DNA of 64,000 nt from Limnanthes douglasii subsp. nivea (taxonomy: Eukaryota > Streptophyta > Magnoliopsida > Brassicales > Limnanthaceae). Under the pieces are notes generated by a model. The model ran no database searches. It was not told where the DNA came from and saw only the letters and a program-made list of their open reading frames with translations. The DNA lies in NCBI GenBank assembly GCA_036936605.1, contig JAUPFV010000003.1:80956273-81020272 (forward strand). Direction: 5' to 3'. Position 1 is the stretch's first letter. Each line of letters opens with the position of its first letter. The translations under genes and the position numbers were made by a program. Below, piece after piece: positions 22,865-34,664 of this stretch.

Positions 22865-25800
22865 ATGGCTACTGAATCGAATGCTGGCTTTCGCATAGAT
22901 GAGACACTGGAAGCCGTAATGAATCGGCACGCGATCTCCTTTCAATTTGGAGCGGTAAACAGTTCGTCCGAGATGATTCCAATGGGGGGCTATTTTGGAG
23001 TTAGCACGCATAATGACATGATGAGGGTTACTCCTTCTGATGTAGTTGTACCTGGGAATGGGAATGTTTCTGCTTCTTCTGCTTCTTCTGTTGTTCTTGA
23101 TTCAGTTCCTTCGCTTAGACAAGAGGCTGGTTTTGCAGTCGACTGGTCTTCTGAGGAGCAGTTCATATTGGAGGAAGGCCTTGAAAAGTAGTACTTATAT
23201 TTGTTGAAACAATCTTTGCGTTGTGCTTGTGCTTGTGCTTGTGTATATATGTAGTCTTGATTTTTTCATTATGTTTGCTAGGTTCATGTGTAGGGTTTAT
23301 GCTTTTTAAGCTTGGATAGATGAGTTAAAGTTCAATTTTTTTTTCATCTTCTTTTAGGTATAATCTCAGTGAAAGTTGGTTTTTGTTTCTTATGTGAAAA
23401 TTTCTAGTGTTATACTGATTCTACGTCAAAGTATAGATCAGATCATGGAGTATATACTTTCATTCATTTTCACTTTTCAAGTTCACTCTTCTTGCTTTGT
23501 GAGTTTAGTTTTGATTTTGCTTTGTATGGTTATCTTGAAGTGCTTTTTTATTTTTCTTCTTTGGCAAACAGATTTAAAAATGAACCAAGAATATTGAGGT
23601 TCATAAAGATTGCAGCTACATTACGTGACAAAACTGTACGCGATGTTGCGTTGAGGTCTAGGTGGACGGCAGTAAGCTATTCAGGCATTTTGTTACCAAT
23701 TTTGTAGAAATGTTGATTTATTTTCATTTAAGCTTAAATTCACATGTTAAATTTATTGTTCATGTAGTTCCATAATATCGTAAATGCGCACGCACGAAAC
23801 TTACCATGGTGTGTCAGTTTCTGACCTTGTCGAGTTTCATTTTTGCAGAGAAAAATAAGGAAACCTGAAAAATATAATACTGGAAAGAAGGGTAACAACA
23901 GGAAGGTACTCTGTTAAAGAAATTTTGATCCATATGATATAATGTTCACAGAACATTTTGTATAGAGATAATTCTTTTCAGTAAGATTATTCTGCGTAAT
24001 TGATAATACGGGCCAAGTAATGCTTCTTCAGGAGAAGCTACTGGAGTCATCTGCAAAGATGATTAAGTCATCCTCAAGAGTAAATTCACCTTCAGCTCTG
24101 ACACAAAATATTCAGACATACTCTCCTATGATGCACCATGTGGGTCTGGATGAAGGTTTGCAATTCCAAGGTTTGTTTAATGCTATCGCGCTTTTTTTAA
24201 AGCATGTAATATTTCCTCCTATTTCTCCTTGTTCTTCCTTTTAGCAGGTTCTTTTCATTGACGCTTTTTTTTAGGATATATGTCCATTCTAGCATGTTTA
24301 GGATCTTCAAATCTCTTTATCTGCGTAAAAGTTGGAATTACCCTCAAGAATGAAAAGAAACTTAAAAGTATTGTGGTGGCTGGTTAATGTTATGTGCTAG
24401 GCTGGAAGTCATATACTTTTTATTCTTATGTTTTCTTCTAATTCGGCACCTGTAGGAGTAAGCAGCAGAGCCATGCATCTGATAGAAGAAAATGCTCAAG
24501 CCTTTAGTCAAATAACAGCTAATCATTCCACCTATAAGGTAAATGTATATTTTTTTTCCAAGATAAAGGGAAATAATGTTTTTGTATTTTGTGAACCAGG
24601 TTAGAACAAATGCATGTAACAGATCAAGCTGTTGTATAGGTCTCATAACAAATCTATACTCTTGCTTACCTTTATTTCGTAATGGAATTGGCGTAGCTTT
24701 CTTAATTGCTTTTTTGGCTCACCTTTCCTCAAAGATATCAAGACTTGACTTGGTGCCTAGTCAACTATCATTATGATGGCTTAAAACAAGCATAATAGTT
24801 ATTCCCTAATCATGTTCATAAATCTGTCTGTTTTTCACTTTTATTCAAATTCTGCATTTTGTGGTACTTTGGCTTTCAAAAGATTTCAAGAATCATAACA
24901 AATAAAATGTGAAACCTTAATTTACTGCCCCCACTTTTATGCTTTTAGAGTATAGAAAAAAAGCTTAGTTTAGGAGAGTATAAGACATCACATTTAATCT
25001 GCAAATAAGATTATATAGCGATTAAGTGTAAAGTGAGAGCACTTTAAAGGATGGAATTACATACCTTTTGGTTGAGGTATCTAGCTAACAAACAGCCATT
25101 TATAACTTCTCTAAACTTATGCCTAATGGTAACTTTTGTAACCAATTCTCTAATTCTTGCATGTGATAGGGTCGTCTGTTAATATTGAGACTGATATATT
25201 GATGAGTTATCTTTATAAACAGTTACAGGATAACATCAATCTCTTCTGTCAGACGCGGAAAAATATCACCGCCATGTTGAATTAGTATGTGTAATTTCTT
25301 ACTATTTTCAATATATGATGATAACTCTTATTTATTATGGGCCTAACTTTATTTTCACAGCATGCGTAATGTGCCTGGCATCATGAGCCAGATGCCACCG
25401 CTGCCGATATCAATTGATGAGGATCTTGCAAATAGTATTTTGACTAACATGACTGAGGTATTCAACATCCTTGTTAAAGCTTCATATTATATGCATACAT
25501 TACCAGATTAGGACTAATGATAGGCCCGCGGTTAAGGCCACATCGATTGCTTGACTTCTTGAATCCCTTCTTTGAATCTGAGAAGACCAGATTATCCTGG
25601 GATCGCATTGTACGGATGTCAAGGTTGATTTTCTGCAAAATTCAACTACCAAATATGTATTCTAGATATATAATGATTATGGACCTTATAAAGAGGCCAG
25701 GCTAAAACTACATATAACAGACTAGTCTGTCCTTAAAAATTGTGTTCTAGTATAACAATTTCGTTAATTAGTAACAATAATTTCTAAAATTAGCAAAAGC

Positions 25801-26828
25801 AGAACTAAAAAATCATAAGTGTCTAAACCTTTTCTTTTTAAACATACACTTGTTATAGGTAAAATTAAATTATAAAGTGTGTGGTATAGGATGACTCCTT
25901 ATAAAACATACTATGTGAAGTCAAGTGCCAAAATTGACTCTTTACTTTTTAAGGACCTGGTATATTAATTTTTTTAAGTACAATCAAGATTTTTTTTTCT
26001 CACTTCTATATCAAAAAATGCATTGACCGTAATATACCTCCAAGGAAGAAAGAATTAATAGGACTTGTAACTGATGTCGAAAGAGTATAATCCAAATTGC
26101 ACACATTTTGGAAGGTTAAAACTTGGAGATGAGCTGAAGTAAAGTAAACATCCTTGTAAGTTCTTCAAGAATGTATGTGGAAAACGATGCCCTAAATTTC
26201 ACCAACCGTATCTGCCTAATACCTCTTTCCAATTCTTGCTTGTCTGTTTCAGTTTTAAAAACTTTTTAGGTTGTTCACACATATTAACAAACATTTCTTT
26301 GGAATTACATATTTAAAAAATGTTGTTTGTTAATATGTATACAACCTTTTGAAAAGGAGTATTATTTTCTGTTGATATTAAATAAAAAAATACTTGAATT
26401 TAACATTAAAATGGTCTCTGATTCAACTGGTTAGTTAGATGATGAAATATGACTATTGTACGACTAAATTGTTTGTCACTCTGTGACGGAAGCCTGTGGA
26501 TTTCATGAGGCGGTCTTAATGTCTCATCAAGTACTAAAGAGTCCGAGGACTTAGCTTGTGATATTATGCTTGAAGGCATGAGTGATAAGATTGAAATGAG
26601 AATATTGCTTTCCTTTCCACTACAATAGTGCTTCTGAGGGATGCATAATTCTTATCCGTAGCTGTCTGTGTCTTTTGATCTTCTTGTTTTGCTGATTAAT
26701 GTTATCATATCATAATTAAGCTGTGTGAAAGGGGTCTTATGATCTGTGATTTTGTTATGTATATGCAGTCAATCGTGTTTGCTTCACCTAATGGCATCAA
26801 TCTGAAACAGGAGAAGTGGTGCGTATAG
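22865..26828 (+). CDS. SANT/Myb-like DUF3755 family nuclear protein, 8 exons
   Basis: Exons by splice sites: 22,865-23,187; 23,572-23,671; 23,849-23,905; 24,032-24,170; 24,456-24,538; 25,223-25,284; 25,361-25,457; 26,769-26,828. All introns are GT-AG and phases agree, giving 921 nt and 306 residues. A SANT/Myb-like segment covers about residues 90-142 (DWSSEEQFILEEGLEKFKNEP, then DVALRSRWTARK across exons 1-3). A basic patch follows (RKIRKPEKY, KKGNNRK). The DUF3755 block is at about 234-270 (LQDNINLFCQTRKNITAMLN, MRNVPGIMSQMPPLPISID). This resembles Arabidopsis At3g07565-type proteins, thought to be chromatin-associated; molecular function is not established. The ATG is the first in the frame after the leader. 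Exon 6 has two in-frame AG acceptors 6 nt apart. It converges with the kinase gene downstream. Exon edges are inferred. Confidence 0.88.
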
Positions 26829-27479
26829 CAACAACCTGATTTTTGTTTGTCCAAGTAAGACGAAAAAAGGCTTCCTACTGCAAATCATAAGAAACTGGCA
26901 AGAGGCTTTGTTAAGTTTTATACACCCAAGCATAACTGATTGGGTTCTAGTGCTACAATGCTTTAGTTTGTAGAATTTCTGTTTTCGAGAACTTAAATCG
27001 ATTGGGGTTGCCAGGTTAGAAAGAAGATATAAAGAGATGGGTTGATATCTCTTGGACTAGAAACATAACACAATGTAGCTTAATCTTGAGTTTTAGCTGT
27101 TGTACATATTTGTGAGATAAAGTAATCATTTTTCATTTCTAGCGACTTTGCTGTTATCTAGACTTTTGTAAGGTGTGCAATACTATTCAGGAAACTAGTA
27201 TTCAAAACATTTATGTTTCTTTTTCGTCATAAATTCATGTTTACTCAAATGCACCAGAATGACTGGGTAGTCAAATTGATATTTAAATCAATTGATGTAC
27301 TTTTTGGATTAGTATAATTGATATTTTAAAACAGTTAACATATTCCTTTAATAATATATTTTAATTTATCAAAATATAAAAATGTGTATCAGCAAATTAT
27401 AAAAACAAACTCAGTCGGAAACTAATTTCTATGTCGGTCAAGTGAAAAGAATCCTAGGCCTTTATGTTTCTCCAACTGC
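26829..27479. other. Tail-to-tail intergenic region
   Basis: This AT-rich gap of about 650 bp lies between the stop codons of the DUF3755 gene (+) and the kinase gene (-). It must hold both 3' UTRs and polyadenylation sites. I see no other gene. Confidence 0.6.
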
Positions 27480-30400
27480 TCATATGCTGGAATGATCATC
27501 TCCGGGGAAGGATTGAACAGTATCAGACCATCTCCCTGGTGAATGACTACTGCTGTTTGATGAAACCTGTGCCTCAGCTCTTGCATCCCTTATCGATTTC
27601 AAAACCTCCTTCATTTTTGGTCTGTGCTCTGGTACAAGAGCCACACAAGCTGCAGCGATATTCAAAAGAGCCCGCAGTATCACCTTGGAGCCTTCAGCGT
27701 TGTGTTCTTCACGAACCGATTGTACCCAGCTAGAAATATCAGGACATTGAACAAGTTCTGGGGATGGGATTTTTCCAGTTAGGAGTTCAACCAGAAGGAC
27801 CCCAAAGCTGTAGACGTCAGCTTGTTGTGTTGGTGGTTTAGACAGGTCGCGACACTCAGGGGCTCGGTAGAAGAGAGAGGTGGTGGTGCTCGTTTCTTCA
27901 GTGAAGTCTGGGTTACGTAATGGAGTGAGGCAGTAATCGGTGAGACACAACTCGAAGTCGGAACCTAAGAGTATGTTGGAGGATTTTAAGTTGCCATGTG
28001 TTAATCCAGGGTTCTGGTGAATGTAGAGCAGTCCAGAAGCCAAGTCCTCAGCTATTTTGAGGCATGACGTCCAATGAAGAGGTTTTTCTTTTTTCAAGTT
28101 TCTTGTTCCTGCGAAAGGTAAACCAAATTGCTAATGCTTTAAACAAATATAACAAGCTCCTAACTTGAAGATCTTGCCATTTCACTTGAAAAGAGATAAT
28201 AGCAATTTGGATTAAGCTTTAAAAGAAATAAAACTACTTAAAACTGATTATACTATAAAATGATACTTAGATATTTTGTTTTTGTTAAAATTAGCCACCT
28301 CTAAAAAGTTCTTTCTTTACCGGGTAAAAAAGGTAATCAAAATTTCCAACACAAACTTATAATAAATAAAATCGACCACTTGAATCTAAATAACAAATTT
28401 GCAAAATTAAAGATACAAACTAAATCCAAAAGTTTTTTTTTTTTTTGGTTGTTAAGATTATTCAGCGAATTTATAAAGTAAATTATATATAAAGAAATTG
28501 TAAAAGAAAGCTGATAATGATTCTTCTTATGTGAATAATTTTTAGCCTTTATAACTTTTTAATAATATTTGTAGTGTTACCCGGGTTTTACATAAATAAT
28601 TTCTATACATACAATTTTAAGTGAACCGTTTATTGATCAATTAGTATAATATATTTTATAAACATTATAATTTTATAATATTAAAAATATGTTTTATTTT
28701 ATTTTAAGTAAATTATTGGTATGTCTTTTTTTATTTGTAATTATTTCAAGGATAAGTTATTTAATAATATCTAGGCCAAAATTGATAATATAATTTCCTA
28801 TCTAAAAAATAAAAATTATTAATAATATTTGTATTTATACCATAAGTATTTTTTACACTAAAAAAACAAAAGACTAGATTTTTCTTCACTAAGAAATGGT
28901 TAAGGTGAGAACTTGAAAATCATCGCGTAAAAGAATGATAGGAAACATTTTAAAGGCCAAACCAAATAAACACTTTAATAATATAGTATTCTCAATTTAA
29001 AAATGAATCGAATCAAAAGTTCGAAAATTCATCTGAGAAGTTGCAACGTGGAGTTGATAATTTAATAGTTCCCAAGTAGAACTAAAATAATAATAATAAA
29101 ATACTAGAACTTTTAAATTTTTTAGTTCAAAACTTTTAAGTTTTCAAATTAGAAAAAAAACCACTTTCAAGTGCTCCTCATTCAGTCACCAATACGCATA
29201 TTCAATTTAGAAATAAAAAAATCTCAACTTGTTATATGATTATTTAGTTTTCAGTTAATAAATTTGAGTGTCTCGTTGAAATTTTTGAATGTTCATTTGA
29301 GAATCTGGAAAAGAATTTGATTTTTGAATTAAAAGCTTATGTAAATTCTGATATTTTAGTTGAAATTCTGATACTTTGGTTGAAAATCGATTGGTTTAGC
29401 CGACAATAATGGAGATCGTAATTTTCCAGCATATGACTTGAAAATTTCCACTTTACAAAACAAGTTAAAAAAAAAAATCAATGTCAAAGGAATTTTTAAA
29501 ATTCTAATAAAAAAATAAAATTTTCTCTTATTATTATTATTATTAAGAAGTTTGAAATGATCTCAGCTATTATTTTTACCATCTTAAAATGAAATGAAAT
29601 TTTTAGTTTATAATTATTTATATCAACATATATATATATATATAGTCAAAATATATATAGTAATTTGAAATTAATTAATTTATTAAATAATAAAAACAAA
29701 CAAAAATAAGAGATTTATGTTTTGACTAAATTAGGGCCAAAAGAGATACCCAACACTAAAATTTTGACCAATTTTAAGCTTACCAAAAATACCTTTTAAT
29801 CCCCGCCGGTTGAGCCAGCGAAGAAGCTCTCCGCCGGATGAATATAGATGGCCCGACGGATGAGAGGGTCTCACCCTACGGATTAGAAGGTTTCACCCGC
29901 CGGGAGTTCCCCGTCGGTTGAGAAGGTTTCAACCGCCAGGTGAACAAACGGGTCCAAAGACAAAATGGTAAAAATTCAAAAATGTTCAAATTTTAAGAAT
30001 GATTAACATTTTTTGAACCCCATTTTAGCCAAAATTTTTAAAAAAATCGATGTCAAAGGAACTTTTAAAATTCTTATAAAAAATAAAATTTTCTTTTATT
30101 ATTAAGAAGTTTGAAATGATCTCAGCTATTATTTTTACCAACTTAAAATGAAATGAAATTTTTAGTTTACAATTTTTTATATCAAACTATATAGTCAAAA
30201 TATATATGTCCAAAGCTATTTCCTCCATGTTATTTTTTATTTCCTCCATCATTCAAATTTTTAAAAACACTAGTGACTTGCTTTTACCAAATTACCCTTA
30301 TTTTTATTTCAAATTTAACACTAGATTCCATTGATATAATATATAGTCTTATATGAAAAAACACACCAATAACCTAACTTCAATCCAACATATATGATTC

Positions 30401-33400
30401 TACTTCTAAAATTAACCTTAAAACAAAGAATTTCAATTTTATTTAAGATTAATCATGGAAAATGAAGAAACCCAAACTAAACCGGAACGAACAACGTAAT
30501 TTAATCTTTGTTTTTATGTTTTACCATTTCAAAACTTCTTTTTTTCAGCCAAACCCGATTTATGCAGTTCTGAACGAAAAACAACTGATTCCGAAAAACA
30601 ACCCGATTTATCTCGGAATCAGTTGTTTTGTTCAGAAGCAACTATTGCTAGCCAAAAAATTTAAACATTAGCGAAAGAACAGCCATATGGCCACTCAGAA
30701 TCAGATGTTTTGCAGTTAAAAAAAACATGTGATTCCGAGATGGCCTCTCGGAATCACAAGCTTTCGCTAAAAAAAACAGAATATAAAAGAACAGCCATAT
30801 GGTCACAAAATCGAACAAAACTTGAAAACAGATCCAATCAAAAGCATAAACCATAATCGAACCCTAAATCTACCAAAATAAGAACCCTAATCGAACCCTA
30901 AATCTACCAAATAAGAATATTAACCTAACAAGAAGAGCCATAGCCAAAAGAAAATGGAAAACAAAAGACAGTAGAAAACTGAAGAGATTAGGGGTTTGAA
31001 AAGAAACTGGAAACAAAAGAAAGTAGAAAACTGAAGAGAGAGATAAGTATGGTTTTTTTTTCTTTGAATTTGTTAATGGGTAGGAAATAAAATAAATGGG
31101 TAGAATAATGGCGTTCTTGAAAAGAAAAAAGATAAGAATAATTAGGTAAAAGGACAAATGTGTAATTTCCTTTATGGAGGAAATAAAAGATGAAATTATT
31201 TTCAAATTATGGAGGAAATAAAAATTATCACGGAGGAAATAGCTTTGGCCAATATATATAGTAATTTTAAATTTATTTATTTATTAAAATATTAAAAACA
31301 AACAAAAATAAGAGATGTATCTTGTAAATTATTACACAAATTAATTGGTGATACATTTATTTCTAAATATAATAAATATTTTAACATATAATTATATATA
31401 TATATATATGCATATATATATTTTTAAGATATAAATGTGTAGTTTTTTTAACTCAAACATCTCCATAAATATACCGTAAAATAGTAACAATCCATCATTT
31501 AGTAGACAAGAATCCTCTTGATCAAATTGAATCATTTTTCAAGAACAATAACTAAGGACTTGGTACTACCACTTAATATAAAACTTAGGTGTTTACGATT
31601 TCAGTAGTCGTATTAGTGATTTGGAAGAGATCTTTCAAAAAATATTTAGTGTCTATTTCAGTTCGTTCTCCGTCATTTTGTTTTTTTTGTTGAATGATAT
31701 GTATTTCCATGGTACCCGTTTTTCTAATTATAAAGCATGGTTAAATAATCCTACTCACATCAGACATGTGTCCTAGATGGTTTGGTTTATAGTGGACAAA
31801 AATATATAAACATATGGCTTCTCTTAAATTTGACGAGCATTTGGAATAACTAATGAATTACAATATTATTGTACCGGTGCATTGGTCTTTGTAGTCTCAA
31901 TGAGTTTTATTTGTTTGTAGTCTCAATGAGTTTTATTTGTTGGTTCTAACATCACAAATAGGCTCTAAAATTTACTTGGTTCCAAGATGTAGAAATATAT
32001 GTTAAATCATACAAGACTATTAATACTTGGGCATCTTTCTTAGAGAGGGAATCAAATACATGTACATTTACCAATTAACCAAATTTTAAATGCTGGAATC
32101 GATTATAAAGAAAACTCACTTCCTCGTGAATTTATTTCGAATCGATTGTTTTTTATTCAATTTTATCCAAATTTTATTCCGAGAGCAAACATTTTTTTAA
32201 TTTTAAATTAGTCAAAATATGCGGAACTATTTTTTTTGAAAGATTAGATTCGGTGATCGAGAATCTATGACTAACTAATATTGCACACCATCATTTAACA
32301 ATTTCAATGATTTTTTTAATAGCAGATCAGAATTATAAGATCAACCGGGATATCGGTCATTGTTAAAAGATATTTTACAATCCTGTTTTTAGTTCAAACT
32401 AGTGTTGCGTTTCCCTTTTCTGATTCTATCCATGACGGCGCGGTGGCTGTTAAAGATAGTCTTAATTCGTTTTTCTCAACCGGTGAATGTTGTTGCTTTG
32501 GGCCTAGGTTTTTTCTGTATCTAAATTTTTTCTCCCAGCCCGATTAGTCATCATGGGTATATACCAAATAGTCCAAACTCATCTCTACTAAACTTCTATA
32601 TTTATAGCCCACCAACGAAGTTAACTCCTTCTAAACCATCATTTTATCCTGACACAACTTATACATTTTATCCTGACACAACTTATACTCACTCAGGCTT
32701 TTAGTCCGCCTTAACTTGCAATTAACTCACTAGTCCAAACTAAACAGAATATCACCTGTAGTTATAGTACTCTTCTCCTACTTGACTTACTAACCTGTCG
32801 TACACCACCTATAAACAAAATAATGAACCACCTTCGTTGGTTCACTAATACTATTTATTTACCTTGTCTATACGTTGTTTAACTGAGGTTTGCACAATTC
32901 AGATTCGCTGGTTGATAAACCATCTTTGTGTTTGGTCTAGCTTTTTTTGACTTATTTTCCAATATATTTTTCGAATTTATTAAATTTTGTGGTCATGCTT
33001 ATGACCACTCACCGTAGTAATTTTTTATGGATTTATTTTCTTTATCTTATTGGATTCCTGCGGATAATCATCAGATCACGTTTTCTATCGTGTTTCATTT
33101 ATTAGTAGTATTTTATGAAAAGAATGGCTTCAAACCCTTTACGTTTATGATTTGTTTTACTTTTTATATATTATATACACTATATGTACTTATATATTTT
33201 AATGGCTATAAACAAGTATACCCTATACACTCTATCTACTTATATTTTTAATGGCTTAACCTATTGTCGGGAAATGTTCCATAATGTCCTAAGCACCATT
33301 TCAGGATATATATATATTACTATGTAATTTCAGGAGGATCTTATCAAGTGAATGAAAATGAAAAAGAAAAGATCGGACATACCGTGAATAAGGGCGTATA

Positions 33401-34664
33401 GACTACCATTTGGGTAGTAATCATATACAAACAGCCTCTCCTCCTTCGCCTGAAAATAAGCTCTCAACGGAACCAAATTAGAATGTCGCAACCTACCAAC
33501 GGCCTCCACGTGTCTACGAAACTCATCAGCTCTTGGATAATTTGCATCCTTTAACCTTTTGACGGTCACGATGAACCCAGACACCATCACTGCCTTGTAC
33601 GTACTACCGATTGTACCCCTCCCTAATGTCTCTGCAGATGCTTTTAACAAATCCTCTAAACTGTAATTCATTAGCTGATCCTCTGCTCCCAAGAACACCA
33701 AATCACCTACACCCTCACATGTTTCCCACGCAAACCCACCTTTTTTTTCCCTTTTATTACCTCTGCTGCCACTGTCATCTTGCGCTAAACCTTTGCCAAT
33801 GCCGTCTTTGTTCGCCGCCGGTGTTGTTCCGCCGCGATTCTTACGAAGCAGACACAGCAAAAGCAAACAGATCACGATCAGAACTATGAATCCACCGACT
33901 ATTCCTCCTACTATGATTTTAGCAAGTCGATTCGACGAGATAGGATTCCGCTCCGGCGAAGAAGGATAATCGTAGGGAGTAGTCGGTAACCCGTACCTAC
34001 TGCAGCTTTTATTGATTTGTTCGCCGCAGAGATCGATATTGCCCGAGAATGAAGACTCGTTGAACCGAGCAAGAGCTCCGGTAAACGGAATTCGACCGGA
34101 GATGCGATTATTCGACACATTGAAGAATCTTAGACTCGTTTGTTTGAACGGAGGTAGATCACCTTCAAACAAATTATCCTGCAGATAAAACGTATACAAT
34201 CGCGAGAGACGCACCAACGAAAAAGGAATGTGACCGGAAATTCTGTTGTTACTTAGAACAACGATCTTCAACCGGTGCAACCTAGAAAGAGCTACCGGAA
34301 ACTCTCCGGTGAATCGGTTATCGTTGAGGTAAATTGATTTAAGGTTTATGAGAGATGAGAGATTAGGGATTTGACCTGAAATGGAGTTTCCTTTGAAACT
34401 CAAAACCCTAAGTTGATCCAATCGGCTTAAACTTGCACCGTCTAGAGTACCAGTCAAGTTCAAAAACTCCAAAACAAGCTTCGATACTCTTCCTCTGATG
34501 CAATCTCTGATACCAAACCAGTTACAAGGATTGTTCCCTCGCCATGGCAGAGAATTCGAAGGATCTATAAATGATTTCAAGCTCAAAAGCGCATCGGCGT
34601 CGCTCGAGCTCGCCGGCGGAATGAGTGTGACCAGATACAAGATCACGAAATGTTTGAAATCCAT
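27480..34664 (-). CDS. Probable inactive LRR receptor-like kinase (LRR III, At1g60630/At1g10850 type)
   Basis: Exon 1 is 33,383-34,664 and exon 2 is 27,480-28,108, joined by a GT-AG intron (28,109-33,382), giving 636 residues. Signal peptide about 1-20; LRRNT_2 region about 21-56 ([19 protein letters not shown]); about five LRRs (60-200); a short Ser/Pro linker; transmembrane helix about 249-273; pseudokinase 345-600. The P-loop GRGTIG (348-353), ATP Lys (VTVKRL, K369) and APE-like APEC are present. The catalytic loop reads HGNLKSSN (465-472), with Asn for the catalytic Asp, and the metal site reads DYC (485-487) instead of DFG. The first change is usual for this subfamily; the Cys is unusual. 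The C-terminus ([17 protein letters not shown]) matches the family. It probably acts at the plasma membrane as a scaffold or co-receptor. Length and ends look complete. Confidence 0.93.
29466..29717. repeat. 250-bp direct repeat, copy A
   Basis: This segment (AATTTTTAGTTTA, GATCTCAGCTATTATTTT, ending AACAAACAAAAATAAGAG) recurs to the right of the mini-MULE at about 30,037-30,206, and its last part again at about 31,252-31,310. The two copies exactly bracket the mini-MULE. Confidence 0.8.
29718..30036. mobile_element. Miniature non-autonomous derivative of the 16.2-kb MULE
   Basis: The left end TGTTTTGACTAAATTAGGGCC matches the inverted right end of the large MULE, and the right part (GATTAACATTTTTTGA) matches the large element near 22,208-22,224. 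A central array of GC-rich CCGCCGGTTGA-type motifs (29,801-29,940) is the same kind of array that brackets the transposase there. It is about 319 bp with no coding sequence. I could not find a clean 9-bp target duplication, because both sides are copies of the 250-bp repeat. Sited in the kinase intron. Confidence 0.7.
30037..30206. repeat. 250-bp direct repeat, copy A', split by a later insertion
   Basis: Matches 29,466 onward up to the AT-rich AAAATATATA, where the hairpin-rich element interrupts it. The remaining 60 bp of the repeat resume at about 31,252. The insertion is therefore younger than the duplication. Confidence 0.8.
30207..31251. mobile_element. Hairpin-rich TIR transposon, copy 1 (1,045 bp, MULE-like)
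   Basis: Terminal inverted repeats of about 45 bp: CCAAAGCTATTTCCTCC at the left and its inverse GGAGGAAATAGCTTTGG at the right, continuing with TTATTTCCTCCAT. Flanks AAATATATA and ATATATATA are a 9-bp target duplication with one mismatch, as for MULEs. Inside, arms 30,570-30,594 and 30,613-30,635 form a stem of about 23 bp, and 30,729-30,740 with 30,746-30,757 form a perfect 12-bp stem. A short plus-strand frame near 30,456 starts MENEETQTK and ends after 14 codons; a similar start occurs in copy 2. No transposase. Confidence 0.8.

Larger units (their letters stand above)
28109..33382 (-). other. 5.27-kb intron of the receptor kinase gene, transposon-rich
   Basis: The donor (minus CACG|GTATGT) and acceptor (CGCAG|GAAC) are canonical. 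The intron contains a mini-MULE (29,718-30,036), a 250-bp direct repeat, a hairpin-rich TIR element (30,207-31,251), AT microsatellites (about 29,626-29,643 and 31,392-31,410) and small tandem duplications (units of about 25 bp at 31,890-31,945 and 24 bp at 32,638-32,687). Nothing coding was found in it. Confidence 0.85.

Noticed and set aside
24362..24646. 94-codon minus-strand frame
   Set aside because: It overlaps intron 4, exon 5 and intron 5 of the DUF3755 gene and has no homologue I recognise.
30870..31205. 111-codon minus-strand hydrophobic frame in the kinase intron
   Set aside because: It lies inside the hairpin-rich TIR element and is not conserved in copy 2; the hydrophobicity comes from poly-T codons.
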